Origin: Planctomycetaceae bacterium | Lineage (GTDB): Bacteria; Planctomycetota; Planctomycetia; Pirellulales; Pirellulaceae | Assembly (NCBI GenBank): GCA_020638995.1 | Contig: JACKHM010000002.1 | Location: 2,108,001 to 2,172,000, forward strand | Direction: 5' to 3' | Length of the DNA: 64,000 bases | Part shown: positions 8,888 through 17,805 of the stretch, in pieces | Position numbering within the stretch: the stretch's first letter is position 1 | Layout: each line of letters starts with the position of its first letter | Program-made: the position numbers and the translations under genes | The notes under the pieces: model-generated | What the model saw: the letters and a program-made list of their open reading frames with translations, nothing else | Database searches by the model: none | What the model was told of the DNA's origin: nothing

Positions 8888-11530
8888 TTATGCGTTCGTC
8901 ACCGTCTCCGCCGCGCTGATTGCTTCGAGCAAGCGAGTTCGGATCTCATCAACTTGTTCCTGGCTTTGAACTTTTTTGCCCTGAAACGTGACGTAGAACA
9001 CGTCCACGACTTGATCGAGGTGCGTTCCGATCTTCGCACCATGCACCGACAACCCCAGGTCAAAAATGGCCAGAGAGATGGTATACAGCAATCCGGTTCT
9101 GTCGTGTGCGAAAATGTCGACGATCGTGTAATGTTCCGACGTATCGTTATCGATTCGAACGCGTGTTGGCAGGCGTCCCGCCTCGGGCCCGGCGGCCGAC
9201 TGGCGGTTCCAGGTTCTTCGAAAAGATGGTCGGCTACTTGACTTGGTGGTCAACGAAGATTCGAGATTTCGACAAACTTGTTCGAGGCGTTCTGGGGGCG
9301 GTTCGCCCGAGTGCCGCAAATCACTGACGTGGAAGCGGTCGAGGATCAAACCATCCGCGAGAGTATGAATCTCTGCCGATAGGATTTCCAGGCCACTGCT
9401 CGTTAGCGCCCCGGTCAGCCTGTGAAAGATACCTGCCGTGACACCCTCGTAGGCACCGACCATGAATTCAATTGCCTTCCGATCCTCCAACCAACGCCCC
9501 CAAGCAACGGCGCGATCAACCGGCAAGTCGGCCAAACCGCCAAGGCGTTCTAAAATCTCCGGCGGATCGCAGTCCAGCAAATAGTTACGTGGGATTTCGG
9601 CGATCTGACGGCGCCACCACTCGGGGTCTCCTTCGAATTCGGATTTAGCAAGCCGATTCAAAATGTCGCGCCGCTCGGTGAGCCAGCGGTCTTCGTCCTC
9701 GGGGCTGATGTCGCCGGCCAAATGTGCTCGCGACCGCCGATACAGCTGCGTCAACAAATCCAATTTCCATTGGTTCAGCACACCGGGACCGACCGCCGCC
9801 AAGTCGGCACACGTTAGCACGTAGAGCATTTGAAGCACTTCGGGTGATCCTACGTCGACGGCGAACTGAATGACCACATTGTCATCATTCGTGTCACGCC
9901 ACTGCGCCAAATGAGACATGACAAGATGTTTTTGAACCAGAAACTTTAGCGTTTCGGTATCGTCATCACTCAACCCCAATAACGTCGCAGTTTCGCCAGC
10001 AAGTCGGGCGCCTACGTCGCTATGATCTTCCGAAAACCCTTTTCCGAGGTCGTGCATCAGCAGCGCCAGATGGAGCAACCACTTCTTCTTGACTTTGCGA
10101 TAAGCTCTTCCTACAGAGTCTTCGCGATTTTGAAACTCGGTAGCACTTTCGACGGCGCGGATAGAATGCTCGTCCACCGTGAACTTGTGATACTCGTTGA
10201 ACTGCATCAAGTGACGAGCGTGAGCCATCGGTGGAACAATCTTCTCCAAGACGCGCATCTCGTGCAAACGCCGTAGCAAGTCACCCAGTTCACCCGGCTG
10301 ATCGAGCAGTGAACGAAACCTTTGTACGGCCTGCGGAGATAGCTGAATCGAAGTCGACTCGAGCATCGACTCGCGAATCAACTGCCACGTGTCGTGATGA
10401 ATGCGTGTGTTCGTACGATTGGCCAGGTCCATCAGTCGCAGCACTTCGGAGAGATCAGATCGCAGTTTGGCCTTGCCTCGACGCGTGACCGAAATATGCC
10501 TGGGTCCGACGCGAAAATCGCCTTCCATGCGATGGGTAAAGAGGTCGCCAGCAAACTTCACGAGTCCGTGGCGTGCTTTCGCCGACTCGACAAAATGTGT
10601 AGCACAATAGCGGACGTAGCTGGTCTGCTCGATGTAATCTCGCATGAATCGCTCGACGGGCAACAAGTTCTCATCACCTTCGTATTCGTAAAGTTCGGCG
10701 ATACGAACTTGCTCGTGCCGATCCAATAGGTCGAGCGGCTTACCGGCGTGGAAGTGCAATTCATTCCTCAACCGCAGCAAGAACTCACGTGCGTCCTGTA
10801 ACTTGCTTCGATCCCACGGCGCCAAGTGTCCGGCCAACACAAGGCTGGACGGCTCGGCCTCTCCCCATCTGGCAAATCCCACCCATCGCACCATCTGAAG
10901 ATCTCTCAGGCCTCCTCGTGACCGCTTGACGTTGGGCTTTAACAGGTAGATAGAATCACCGTGCTGATTCCGTTCGCCTTGGCGTGCTTCCTCGATCTTC
11001 GCGATCAACGCATGCGAACGCCGCAGAGCCATCTTGCGGAACTTCGTCATGAACTGCGAGAACAAGCGAACGCTGCCAGCGAGATATCGAGTCTCGACTA
11101 AAGATGTGAAGATGGTTGGATCAGCCTGAGCCAGCGAGCAAGCATATGCTGGAGTGCGGCGACTGTAGCCGAGGTCAAGCCCGGCGTCCACGATGTCCTG
11201 CGTCAAGCGGCGGACGAAAGGCGCTATCCGAGTATCCGCGCCGGGTTTATGTAATAACATCAGGTCGACGTCGGAATAGGGGGCCACGTCACGGCGACCG
11301 TAGCCCCCGTAGGGTGCCAGGGCAATGACGGACTCTAGATCGTTCCCAACCTCGTCCAAAGCATCGTGGTACAGATCGAGCACAATCGTATCCAGAAGAT
11401 CGGTTAGCCGGGCGCATACTTGAATGCCAGGGGAACCTGAATCGTGCTGAATTCGAAGCTTGGCGCGACCTTCGGCTAGTTTGTCGCGGGCTGCAAGAAC
11501 TGAGGGACGCAAACGTAGGCCGGGTGGCAT
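8888..11530 (-). CDS. glnD: [protein-PII] uridylyltransferase / uridylyl-removing enzyme
   Basis: GlnD senses glutamine and adds or removes UMP on PII. The 880 residues follow the family order and length: nucleotidyltransferase motif GGYGRRDVAPYSDVDL at residues 75-90 with both metal aspartates, a PII-uridylyltransferase helical domain, an HD hydrolase domain (LMHDLGKGFSEDHSDVG near residue 495) for UMP removal, and two C-terminal ACT domains for glutamine binding (the last begins near YTIVDIFAHDRTGLLYT). I chose the ATG at 11530, preceded by AGGA; an in-frame start at 11665 would add 45 unconserved residues. It is the last gene of the amt-glnK-glnD operon, so its substrate protein is encoded 153 bp upstream. 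Confidence 0.96.
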   Translation of the reverse strand: MPPGLRLRPSVLAARDKLAEGRAKLRIQHDSGSPGIQVCARLTDLLDTIVLDLYHDALDEVGNDLESVIALAPYGGYGRRDVAPYSDVDLMLLHKPGADTRIAPFVRRLTQDIVDAGLDLGYSRRTPAYACSLAQADPTIFTSLVETRYLAGSVRLFSQFMTKFRKMALRRSHALIAKIEEARQGERNQHGDSIYLLKPNVKRSRGGLRDLQMVRWVGFARWGEAEPSSLVLAGHLAPWDRSKLQDAREFLLRLRNELHFHAGKPLDLLDRHEQVRIAELYEYEGDENLLPVERFMRDYIEQTSYVRYCATHFVESAKARHGLVKFAGDLFTHRMEGDFRVGPRHISVTRRGKAKLRSDLSEVLRLMDLANRTNTRIHHDTWQLIRESMLESTSIQLSPQAVQRFRSLLDQPGELGDLLRRLHEMRVLEKIVPPMAHARHLMQFNEYHKFTVDEHSIRAVESATEFQNREDSVGRAYRKVKKKWLLHLALLMHDLGKGFSEDHSDVGARLAGETATLLGLSDDDTETLKFLVQKHLVMSHLAQWRDTNDDNVVIQFAVDVGSPEVLQMLYVLTCADLAAVGPGVLNQWKLDLLTQLYRRSRAHLAGDISPEDEDRWLTERRDILNRLAKSEFEGDPEWWRRQIAEIPRNYLLDCDPPEILERLGGLADLPVDRAVAWGRWLEDRKAIEFMVGAYEGVTAGIFHRLTGALTSSGLEILSAEIHTLADGLILDRFHVSDLRHSGEPPPERLEQVCRNLESSLTTKSSSRPSFRRTWNRQSAAGPEAGRLPTRVRIDNDTSEHYTIVDIFAHDRTGLLYTISLAIFDLGLSVHGAKIGTHLDQVVDVFYVTFQGKKVQSQEQVDEIRTRLLEAISAAETVTNA

Positions 11531-11683
11531 GATGTCGTCCTGTGGCAGGCTCCGAGTGGTTGCGGTCAGATCGGGCGTCGGCGCCAAACGCTTGTCGCAA
11601 CGAAAAAAGCGGATAGGGGCCGCAGTGCTTCCCCCTCTCCGCCCTGAATTTCCGGCAACGGACAATTCGCAGCGAACTGGCGA

Positions 11684-12022
11684 CTAGAGCGCTTCTTCGC
11701 CCGTTTCGCCGGTTCGAATCCGAATCGAGTTTTGCAGGTCTGTAACAAAAATCTTGCCATCGCCGATTTGTCCAGTTTGAGCCGCCTGCAGAACGGTATC
11801 GATCACCGTTTGCAAGCTCTCATCAGAACAGACAACTTCGATTTTCACTTTGGGAACGAAATCCACGGTATATTCTGTACCGCGATACATCTCCGTATGC
11901 CCTTTTTGGCGACCGAAGCCGCGCACTTCCGTCACGGTCATTCCGTGAATTCCGTGCTCAGTAAGAGCATTCTTGACGTCTTCGAGTTTGAAGTGACGAA
12001 CGATTGCTTCAACTTTCTTCAT
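11684..12022 (-). CDS. glnK: nitrogen regulatory protein PII (GlnK/GlnB)
   Basis: A 112-residue PII trimer subunit that binds ATP, ADP and 2-oxoglutarate and controls the ammonium channel and other nitrogen proteins. The sequence keeps the PII signature YRGTEYTVDFVPKVKIE; the Tyr in RGTEYTVDF is the uridylylation site (Tyr51 of E. coli GlnB). The GRQKGHTE stretch precedes it, and the second signature TGQIGDGKIFV binds nucleotide. It sits directly after amt and before glnD, the usual genetic link of amtB and glnK, hence the symbol glnK rather than glnB. A strong AGGAGGAG ribosome-binding site precedes the ATG. Confidence 0.96.
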   Translation of the reverse strand: MKKVEAIVRHFKLEDVKNALTEHGIHGMTVTEVRGFGRQKGHTEMYRGTEYTVDFVPKVKIEVVCSDESLQTVIDTVLQAAQTGQIGDGKIFVTDLQNSIRIRTGETGEEAL

Positions 12023-12026
12023 GGCC

Positions 12027-12038
12027 CATCTCCTCCTA
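12027..12038 (-). promoter_or_regulatory. strong Shine-Dalgarno site of glnK
   Basis: Read on the minus strand this is TAGGAGGAG about 8 bases before the glnK ATG, the best ribosome-binding site seen in the window. It suggests PII is made in excess over the upstream channel and downstream GlnD from the same transcript. Confidence 0.75.
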
Positions 12039-12112
12039 ATTATCAGCTACGAATCTGCTCCTACTTGCTTGGCAGATACCAGCCTTAACATGGTTCCAGT
12101 TTAACGCCCCTA

Positions 12113-13684
12113 CTACAAGAAGATGTATCCCTCTTCACCGTGCTGGCTGAGGTCCAATCCCTGTGTCTCCTGCTCTTGCGATACCCGCAATCCCATCGTA
12201 GCGTCCAATACCTTTAGGATAATAAAGGTTCCAATGATCGAGAAAACGAAGGTCACGATGACGGCGACGATTTGACCAATCAGCACGCTCATCCCGCCAG
12301 TCGGATCGTAAAAAACACCATCGGCGAAACCGGGATTGACCTGAGTCGTCGCGAAAACCCCTGTCAATACGGCTCCCAGCGTACCACCGACACCATGCAC
12401 GCCAAAGGCGTCCAGGGAATCATCGTATCCGCAAGCGGCTTTCAATTTGGAACATGCGAAATAACAAACGACTCCCGCCGACGCGCCCATCAATAAAGCG
12501 GGCATTGGTTGGACAAATCCGGCTGCCGGAGTGATACAAACCAGGCCCGCAACAGCTCCGGATGCGGCACCCAATACACTGGCCTTGCCACGCGTCAGCC
12601 ACTCGATCAGCGCCCAAGACACGGCACCGGCCGCGGCCGAAAAATGCGTAACGACAAACGCGCTGGCCGCCAATCCGTCCGATGCGAGTTCGCTGCCTGC
12701 GTTGAAACCAAACCAACCTACCCACAACATGCCTGCACCAAGCGCGGTGTAGGTCAGATTATGGGGACGCATGTCGTCGGTTCCGAATCCAAGCCGTCGC
12801 CCGATCAATAAAGCACAGACCAAGGCCGAAACACCAGAGCTAATGTGAACGACCGTCCCACCTGCAAAATCGAGCGCGCCGCCGGCCAGCGAATGCTCCT
12901 CCCCAAACGCCAAAATCCCGCCACCCCACACCCAATGGCACAACGGGCAATAAATGACGACGCCCCAGATGACGGAAAATGCGACCATCGTGCTGAATTT
13001 CATTCGTTCGGCGAATGCACCACAAATCAACGCTGGCGTAATGATGAAGAACATCCCTTGAAAAACCATGAACGTCAGAGTGGGAATTGAGCCACTCATG
13101 GGAGCTTCGCCGTGGGTCAAGCTGACGCCGGTCAGCAGTGCATGGTCAAGGTTTCCGATGTAGGGATTGTCGCCTCCAAACGCGAGTGAATAACCAACCA
13201 GTCCCCAAAGCACGGTCATGACCCCCATCAGAAAGATGCACTGCATCACCACGCCTAGCACATTCTTTTTACGCACAAGGCCGCCGTAGAACATTGCCAA
13301 TCCCGGCACTGTCATAAACAGCACAAGCGCCGAAGAAGCCAACATCCAGGCGTTGTGCCCGGGAAGCGCGGCCTCTTGCGTCTTCTCCTCGAGTTGAATG
13401 AGTCGCACCATTAGAGCCGTCGAATAACCTGGATCACCCGGCTCCATCGAAGCGAGATCAGGACCTTCTTCTATACTCACAGCTTCTTCACTTGTAGCCG
13501 GAGTTTCTGCTACTGGCTCACTCGACTCGCCGGCAGTTTCATCTTCGGCGACTACGACGTCGGTCGGAGTTTCACTGGTCGCCTCCGCCGGATCGGGGGC
13601 CTCATCTTGGGCTTGCAAGCTGCTTAGGCTTGCCATTCCGAGTAGGCACAGCGTGCCCACCGCGATAAATAGGTATTTCGACAT
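12113..13684 (-). CDS. amt: ammonium transporter Amt with acidic N-terminal extension
   Basis: A 523-residue channel of the Amt/MEP/Rh family for ammonium uptake. The N-terminus is a cleavable signal (LFIAVGTLCLLGMASLSSLQAQ), then about 65 residues very rich in Glu, Ala, Thr and Pro, then about eleven membrane segments with the family sequences GLAMFYGGLVRKKN, GTVVHISSGVSALV (first pore His region) and DAFGVHGVGGTLG (second pore His). The ATG at 13684 follows GGTGGGGAA; a GTG at 13708 is possible but less likely. It is the first gene of amt-glnK-glnD, and GlnK normally blocks the channel when nitrogen is plentiful. The acidic extension is longer than in E. coli AmtB and would face the periplasm. 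Confidence 0.95.
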   Translation of the reverse strand: MSKYLFIAVGTLCLLGMASLSSLQAQDEAPDPAEATSETPTDVVVAEDETAGESSEPVAETPATSEEAVSIEEGPDLASMEPGDPGYSTALMVRLIQLEEKTQEAALPGHNAWMLASSALVLFMTVPGLAMFYGGLVRKKNVLGVVMQCIFLMGVMTVLWGLVGYSLAFGGDNPYIGNLDHALLTGVSLTHGEAPMSGSIPTLTFMVFQGMFFIITPALICGAFAERMKFSTMVAFSVIWGVVIYCPLCHWVWGGGILAFGEEHSLAGGALDFAGGTVVHISSGVSALVCALLIGRRLGFGTDDMRPHNLTYTALGAGMLWVGWFGFNAGSELASDGLAASAFVVTHFSAAAGAVSWALIEWLTRGKASVLGAASGAVAGLVCITPAAGFVQPMPALLMGASAGVVCYFACSKLKAACGYDDSLDAFGVHGVGGTLGAVLTGVFATTQVNPGFADGVFYDPTGGMSVLIGQIVAVIVTFVFSIIGTFIILKVLDATMGLRVSQEQETQGLDLSQHGEEGYIFL

Positions 13685-13921
13685 GAACGGTTCCCCACCT
13701 AGAAACACAACGAACGCTGTAACGCCAACCGCCGCCTGCGATGCGTCTTAAAGTACGACAATGAAACCAACTACGTTTGTCTGTCTTCTTCGATGGGACA
13801 GTTGCCTGGTCACAGACGTAGCCAGAAGGCCTAACAAACTAGCCCCCCCGCACATCTAAGTAAAGAACCCGCAGATCGATATTGTCGAACGATACTCCGC
13901 GGCATTAGCTCGATTGGGTGG

Positions 13922-14470
13922 CTACGGCTTGACCCAGGGATGATCGGGCTCACCAGACCATACATTCACGCGTCTGGCCAGCACAAACAGCAAATCGCCG
14001 ACGCGGTTGAGATATTGAACAACTTCGCCCGAGACAGGTGTATGGCTGATTCGTCGCAAGGTGACAACCCGTCGTTCCGCACGGCGGCAAACTCCCCGCG
14101 CGACGTGCAGCGCGCTCGCAGCACGAGTGCCGGCGGGCAGAATAAATTGCTTCAGCGGCTCCAGTTCGGCTTCGCTTTGATCGATCGTCACTTCAAGCCA
14201 GGCGATCTCATCGGAACCGATCATCTTAGTCTTCGCCAGGATTGGGTCGGGCGAGGCTAACTCGGCACCAATGGCAAACAAACCGTGCTGCAAGCGTTCC
14301 AACACGCTGTCAATTTCCGCCGGCAACGCCTCAGAACGTGCCGCTCCTAAAAACGCGTTCAGTTCGTCAACCGTGCCGTAAGCTTCGATGCGCGCGTCGT
14401 CCTTCGAAACTCGCGGACCGGCGAACAGACCTGTTTCTCCATCGTCACCTGTCTTGGTGTAGATTTTCAT
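13922..14470 (-). CDS. corrinoid adenosyltransferase, PduO type
   Basis: A 182-residue ATP:cob(I)alamin adenosyltransferase that makes adenosylcobalamin. The start MKIYTKTGDDGETGLFAGPRVSKDD is the ATP-binding N-terminus of the PduO/MMAB family; GTVDELNAFLG and the later RGVCRRAERRVV (the RAExxV region of the active site) and QYLNRVGDLLFVLAR follow in the expected order. The ATG at 14470 begins directly with the conserved motif and is preceded by GAAAGAAC; an upstream start would add five residues. It is a single-gene unit after the amt promoter region. No cobalamin riboswitch-like structure was noticed upstream. Confidence 0.94.
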   Translation of the reverse strand: MKIYTKTGDDGETGLFAGPRVSKDDARIEAYGTVDELNAFLGAARSEALPAEIDSVLERLQHGLFAIGAELASPDPILAKTKMIGSDEIAWLEVTIDQSEAELEPLKQFILPAGTRAASALHVARGVCRRAERRVVTLRRISHTPVSGEVVQYLNRVGDLLFVLARRVNVWSGEPDHPWVKP

Positions 14471-14761
14471 GTCGTTCTTTCGCAAAAGGTTGCTGCGAGA
14501 GTGTCGAGACTCGGCATTCGCCGTGAGGTGATTCTTTATACCAGTTCCTATCGATTACTGGAGTTGCCCGGCGCGGGCGATGCTCCCATCTCGTATTTCT
14601 ACTGATTACGCCGCACCCGTCGAAACTGGGATTGGGATGCACCAGAGGAACGCCGATGCGGCCATATCGCAATCAGGCGAACTCCCGCCTCACCAGGATT
14701 CCGCTTATACTGTAACGCGAAAGATGTTTGACGATGTCCCGCAATTCGAGAGGATGACCCG

Positions 14762-15847
14762 GTGGAAACAAATAGAACGCTGATTGTTTTGTGTTTGATC
14801 ATCGCTTGCAGTCCTGCGGGGCATGGCATCCTCGCAGCCGACGCGGGTTCGGGATCGCAAACGGAATCTATCGAAGGCGAATTTCTTTCCAACATTCGCC
14901 AAATTACATCCGGTTTCGAAAAGGCCGGCGAGGGGTATTTCTCTCCTGACGGAGCGCAAATCATTTACCAGGCTATTCGCACCGAATATCCGTTCTATCA
15001 AATCTATACACAGCCACTGGCCGGAGGTGAACCGACGCTGATCAGCACGGGACGAGGCCGGACGACATGCAGTTACTTCTCTCCAGATGGCAAACATCTC
15101 CTGTTCGCTTCGAGTCACCTTGACCCCAACATCGACAAAACGGAAGCCGACGCGATTCGCCAAGCCGAGGAAGATCGCAAGTCGGGCGTTCGACGGCGAT
15201 ACTCGTGGGACTTTGATCCGTATATCGACATCTTTGAGTCGGATTTGAATGGAAACATCTTACATCAGCTGACCAACACGAAGGGATACGATGCTGAAGG
15301 TGCTTACTCCAAGGATGGTAAACAAATTGCTTTCTGCAGCGACCGCGATGGCGACCCGGATATTTATTTGATGAACGTCGATGGTTCAGATGTAAAGCAG
15401 CTGACGAACGCTCCGGGTTATGACGGTGGACCGTTTATGTCGCCCGATCAGAAGTGGATCGTGTTTCGAAGCGATCGCGAGAAGGAACACTTTCTGCAGA
15501 TTTATGTCATCGGAACCGATGGCACTAACGAGACAGCGTTAACCGCCAGCAACGGTGTGAACTGGGGCCCTTACTGGCATCCGACCGAACCTTTTATCAT
15601 TTGGTCGGGCGCGGACCATTCCGACCCACGTGCCCGTCCTAACTACGATTTGTGGATGGTTCACTACGAAGTAAAAGACGGCAAGTTTACGACCGGCGAA
15701 CCCATGCGAATCACCGACTCGTCGGCAGCCGATGTCTTGCCGGTATTCTCGCCCGACGGCAGTCAACTGATGTGGACCAGTACGCGAACCGAAGACCACA
15801 GCAGCCAACTGTTCATTGCTGACTTCAAGCTCCCAACTAAACCTTAA
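14762..15847 (+). CDS. secreted TolB-like PD40 beta-propeller protein
   Basis: A 361-residue exported protein whose body is a WD40-like PD40 propeller: repeated blocks of the form YFSPDGKHLLFASS, YSKDGKQIAFCSDRDGDPDIYLMNVDG, MSPDQKWIVFRSDREK and FSPDGSQLMWTSTR. Such repeats occur in TolB and in many planctomycete secreted proteins; no enzyme domain is joined to it, unlike S9 peptidases. The start is a GTG at 14762, chosen because AGAGGA lies just upstream and a signal peptide (LIVLCLIIACSPAGHGILAADA) follows. A TATACT sequence near 14705 could be a -10 element. Function is unknown beyond a likely scaffold or binding role. Confidence 0.83.
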   Translation: METNRTLIVLCLIIACSPAGHGILAADAGSGSQTESIEGEFLSNIRQITSGFEKAGEGYFSPDGAQIIYQAIRTEYPFYQIYTQPLAGGEPTLISTGRGRTTCSYFSPDGKHLLFASSHLDPNIDKTEADAIRQAEEDRKSGVRRRYSWDFDPYIDIFESDLNGNILHQLTNTKGYDAEGAYSKDGKQIAFCSDRDGDPDIYLMNVDGSDVKQLTNAPGYDGGPFMSPDQKWIVFRSDREKEHFLQIYVIGTDGTNETALTASNGVNWGPYWHPTEPFIIWSGADHSDPRARPNYDLWMVHYEVKDGKFTTGEPMRITDSSAADVLPVFSPDGSQLMWTSTRTEDHSSQLFIADFKLPTKP

Positions 15848-15914
15848 TACCAGTACTTCAAAGTTGACGGTGCAACTAACTGGCAAGCTTTCGGTACTTA
15901 GTGATCTCGGTTTC

Positions 15915-16337
15915 ATGCCCAACGTCAAATCGTGCGGTGTCATCGTCTTCAAACGCCATCCGCTCTCCTTCCTGCTAATGCGTCATAAAACGCGATGGGA
16001 CTTGCCGAAAGGGCATGTCGATCCAGGCGAGACCGATATTGAATGCGCACTCCGTGAGCTCGTCGAAGAGACGGGCATCACGGCCGAAGACATCGAACTC
16101 GACGAACACTTCTGTTTCGAACACCACTATCAGGTTCACGACCGTCGGTATCCGGAACAGACGAGTGACAAGACGCTGTTGATTTTTCTCGGGTGGTTGT
16201 TGCATGACGTCGAAATCATTCCCACCGAGCATCCAGGGTACGAGTGGTTTGCGTGGAATCCGCCACACGAAATCCAGACCGCGACCATCGATCCCTTGCT
16301 AGCCGAAGTTGCAGGGTATCTCAATCAGAGAACCTGA
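15915..16337 (+). CDS. Nudix hydrolase, diadenosine tetraphosphatase-like
   Basis: A 140-residue Nudix enzyme. The Nudix box is complete, running from GHVDPGE to REL and EETGI (G-x5-E-x7-R-E-x-x-E-E-x-G-hydrophobic). The opening KSCGVIVFKRHPLSFLLMRH and DLPKGHVDPGE resemble bis(5'-nucleosyl)-tetraphosphatases, which cleave Ap4A, but the exact substrate cannot be read from the box alone. The ATG at 15915 is where family similarity begins; an in-frame ATG at 15816 would overlap the preceding propeller gene by 32 bp and add an unusual leader. It converges on dapB. Confidence 0.9.
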   Translation: MPNVKSCGVIVFKRHPLSFLLMRHKTRWDLPKGHVDPGETDIECALRELVEETGITAEDIELDEHFCFEHHYQVHDRRYPEQTSDKTLLIFLGWLLHDVEIIPTEHPGYEWFAWNPPHEIQTATIDPLLAEVAGYLNQRT

Positions 16338-16413
16338 ATCGCGTCTAAATAGATCGGCGTCTTTGTAGGTGGCGACACGAAGGGGTGGTCACGCACAACT
16401 TTTGTCGCGATCT

Positions 16414-17214
16414 TCAGCTCAGCCCCAATACGTCATACATCGAGTAAAGGCCCGGACCTTTGTTCGCAATGAATTTTGCAGCTTGCAGTGCGCCCAGGGC
16501 GTAACAATCCCGATTCGAGGCACGCACCGTCAACTCGATCGTTTCGCCGAGTAACCCAAAGACGATAGTGTGCTCCCCGGGATTGTCGCCAACTCGCACC
16601 GCGTGGTAACCGATCTCGTTGTGCATCCGCTGCCCCGTTTGTCCCTCGCGGCCGTGCTGGTGTTTCGTCTGGCCCATCGCCTCAGCAATCAGCTCACCAA
16701 ACTTTAACGCTGTACCACTCGGAGCGTCTTCTTTATATCGGTGATGGCGTTCGATGATTTCGACATCGGTGCCACCCGGAGCGTCCTTTAACACATCGCC
16801 GGCAATCGACGCTAACTTCATCGTGAGATTGACTGCCATACTCATGCTGGGTGCCCAGACAATTGGGATTTCGAGTCCCGCAGTGCGAACTTCTTGCTTC
16901 TGCTCCTCCGACATCCCAGTAGTCGCGAGCACGAGCGGTCGTTTATGAGTTACACATGAGCGGACGAGGGCTAACGCAGAATCGGGCAAGGAGAAGTCGA
17001 TGACAACATCAGCGGCGAAATCCAACGACGAACTGAGCAGAACACCAGCTTCGGCCACACCTGCCACAAGCCCCGCATCGCGTCCAAGATCCGAGTTCCC
17101 AGAGTGCTCTATTGCGGCGACAAGTTGAAACGACGGGTCACTTGTCCCAAGTGCCACCAATCGCTTACCCATGCGGCCAGCCGCTCCATGAATCGCGAGT
17201 CGAACTACATCCAT
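16414..17214 (-). CDS. dapB: 4-hydroxy-tetrahydrodipicolinate reductase
   Basis: DapB reduces the dihydrodipicolinate precursor in lysine and diaminopimelate synthesis, using NAD(P)H. The 266 residues hold the dinucleotide-binding GAAGRMGKRL at the start, VIDFSLPDSAL and the substrate signature ERHHRYKEDAPSGTAL with the catalytic His pair and Lys. Length matches the family. The ATG at 17214 is preceded by AAGGAAC. It is the last gene of a unit with thrC and a small TPR-like gene, so two branches from aspartate (threonine and lysine) may be expressed together. Confidence 0.97.
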   Translation of the reverse strand: MDVVRLAIHGAAGRMGKRLVALGTSDPSFQLVAAIEHSGNSDLGRDAGLVAGVAEAGVLLSSSLDFAADVVIDFSLPDSALALVRSCVTHKRPLVLATTGMSEEQKQEVRTAGLEIPIVWAPSMSMAVNLTMKLASIAGDVLKDAPGGTDVEIIERHHRYKEDAPSGTALKFGELIAEAMGQTKHQHGREGQTGQRMHNEIGYHAVRVGDNPGEHTIVFGLLGETIELTVRASNRDCYALGALQAAKFIANKGPGLYSMYDVLGLS

Positions 17215-17280
17215 CACATTGTTCCTTAAATGGCGAAATGTATGTTTTCGGGCGAATGGAAATCTGGCAGGGTGACTGTA

Positions 17281-17769
17281 TTAGAGTTCGCATCGCAAGC
17301 TGTGCCAACTTCCCGCGCAGTGCCACTTGTCAAAGAATGCCTTGTCCTCGGGATCACCGATTCGTCCGCCGAACTCCTGGGCTTGCTTACGCACGAGACT
17401 GGCCTGCTTAATATCACCCGCCGCGGCATGGGCACGAGCAAGTGCATCGTACGCAAACGCCCAATCCCAATCGGCCAAAGTCTCGGAATTCGCCTTTGTT
17501 AGTTCGAGACATCGGCGAGCATGGCGAATTGCATTGTGACCATCACCAATCGCGGCGTAGACATTGGCGACAAGGCATGCCGCTCGAGCATGATTTGCCG
17601 GTTCACCAACCTGCATCCAGTGGTAGCACGAAGCATGAGCCGAATGAATGAGGCGTTCGAAATCTGAGACGTCGTAGTCTCCGGCTTCTAGCCAATCCCA
17701 CGCCGCGTTGTTTAGCTCGACGGCAAACCAACGCTGGGCGGCGATCTTGTCGAAAGGAGGTTCGGACAT
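17281..17769 (-). CDS. small TPR-like protein between thrC and dapB
   Basis: No named family is recognised. The 162 residues are all helical in pattern and contain paired repeats such as ARAACLVANVYAAIGDGHNAIRHARRCLEL and WAFAYDALARAHAAAGDIKQASLVRKQA, which fit the TPR consensus (small residue, then Y, then A and G-D turn). There is no signal peptide, so it is probably cytoplasmic. GCGAGAG precedes the ATG at 17769. It lies 36 bp after thrC and 66 bp before dapB on the same strand, so it is probably co-transcribed with amino acid biosynthesis genes, although a link to that pathway is only inferred from position. Confidence 0.72.
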   Translation of the reverse strand: MSEPPFDKIAAQRWFAVELNNAAWDWLEAGDYDVSDFERLIHSAHASCYHWMQVGEPANHARAACLVANVYAAIGDGHNAIRHARRCLELTKANSETLADWDWAFAYDALARAHAAAGDIKQASLVRKQAQEFGGRIGDPEDKAFFDKWHCAGSWHSLRCEL

Positions 17770-17805
17770 GACGACTCTCGCAGGGACCATCAAATAGCTG
17801 TCAGG

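Noticed and set aside
13685..13921. Possible sigma-54 or NtrC-controlled promoter before amt
   Set aside because: No GG-N10-GC core or clear match to TGGCACG-N4-TTGC was found on the coding strand.
13922..14761. Cobalamin riboswitch near the adenosyltransferase
   Set aside because: No B12-box-like conserved stretch was seen in the leader.
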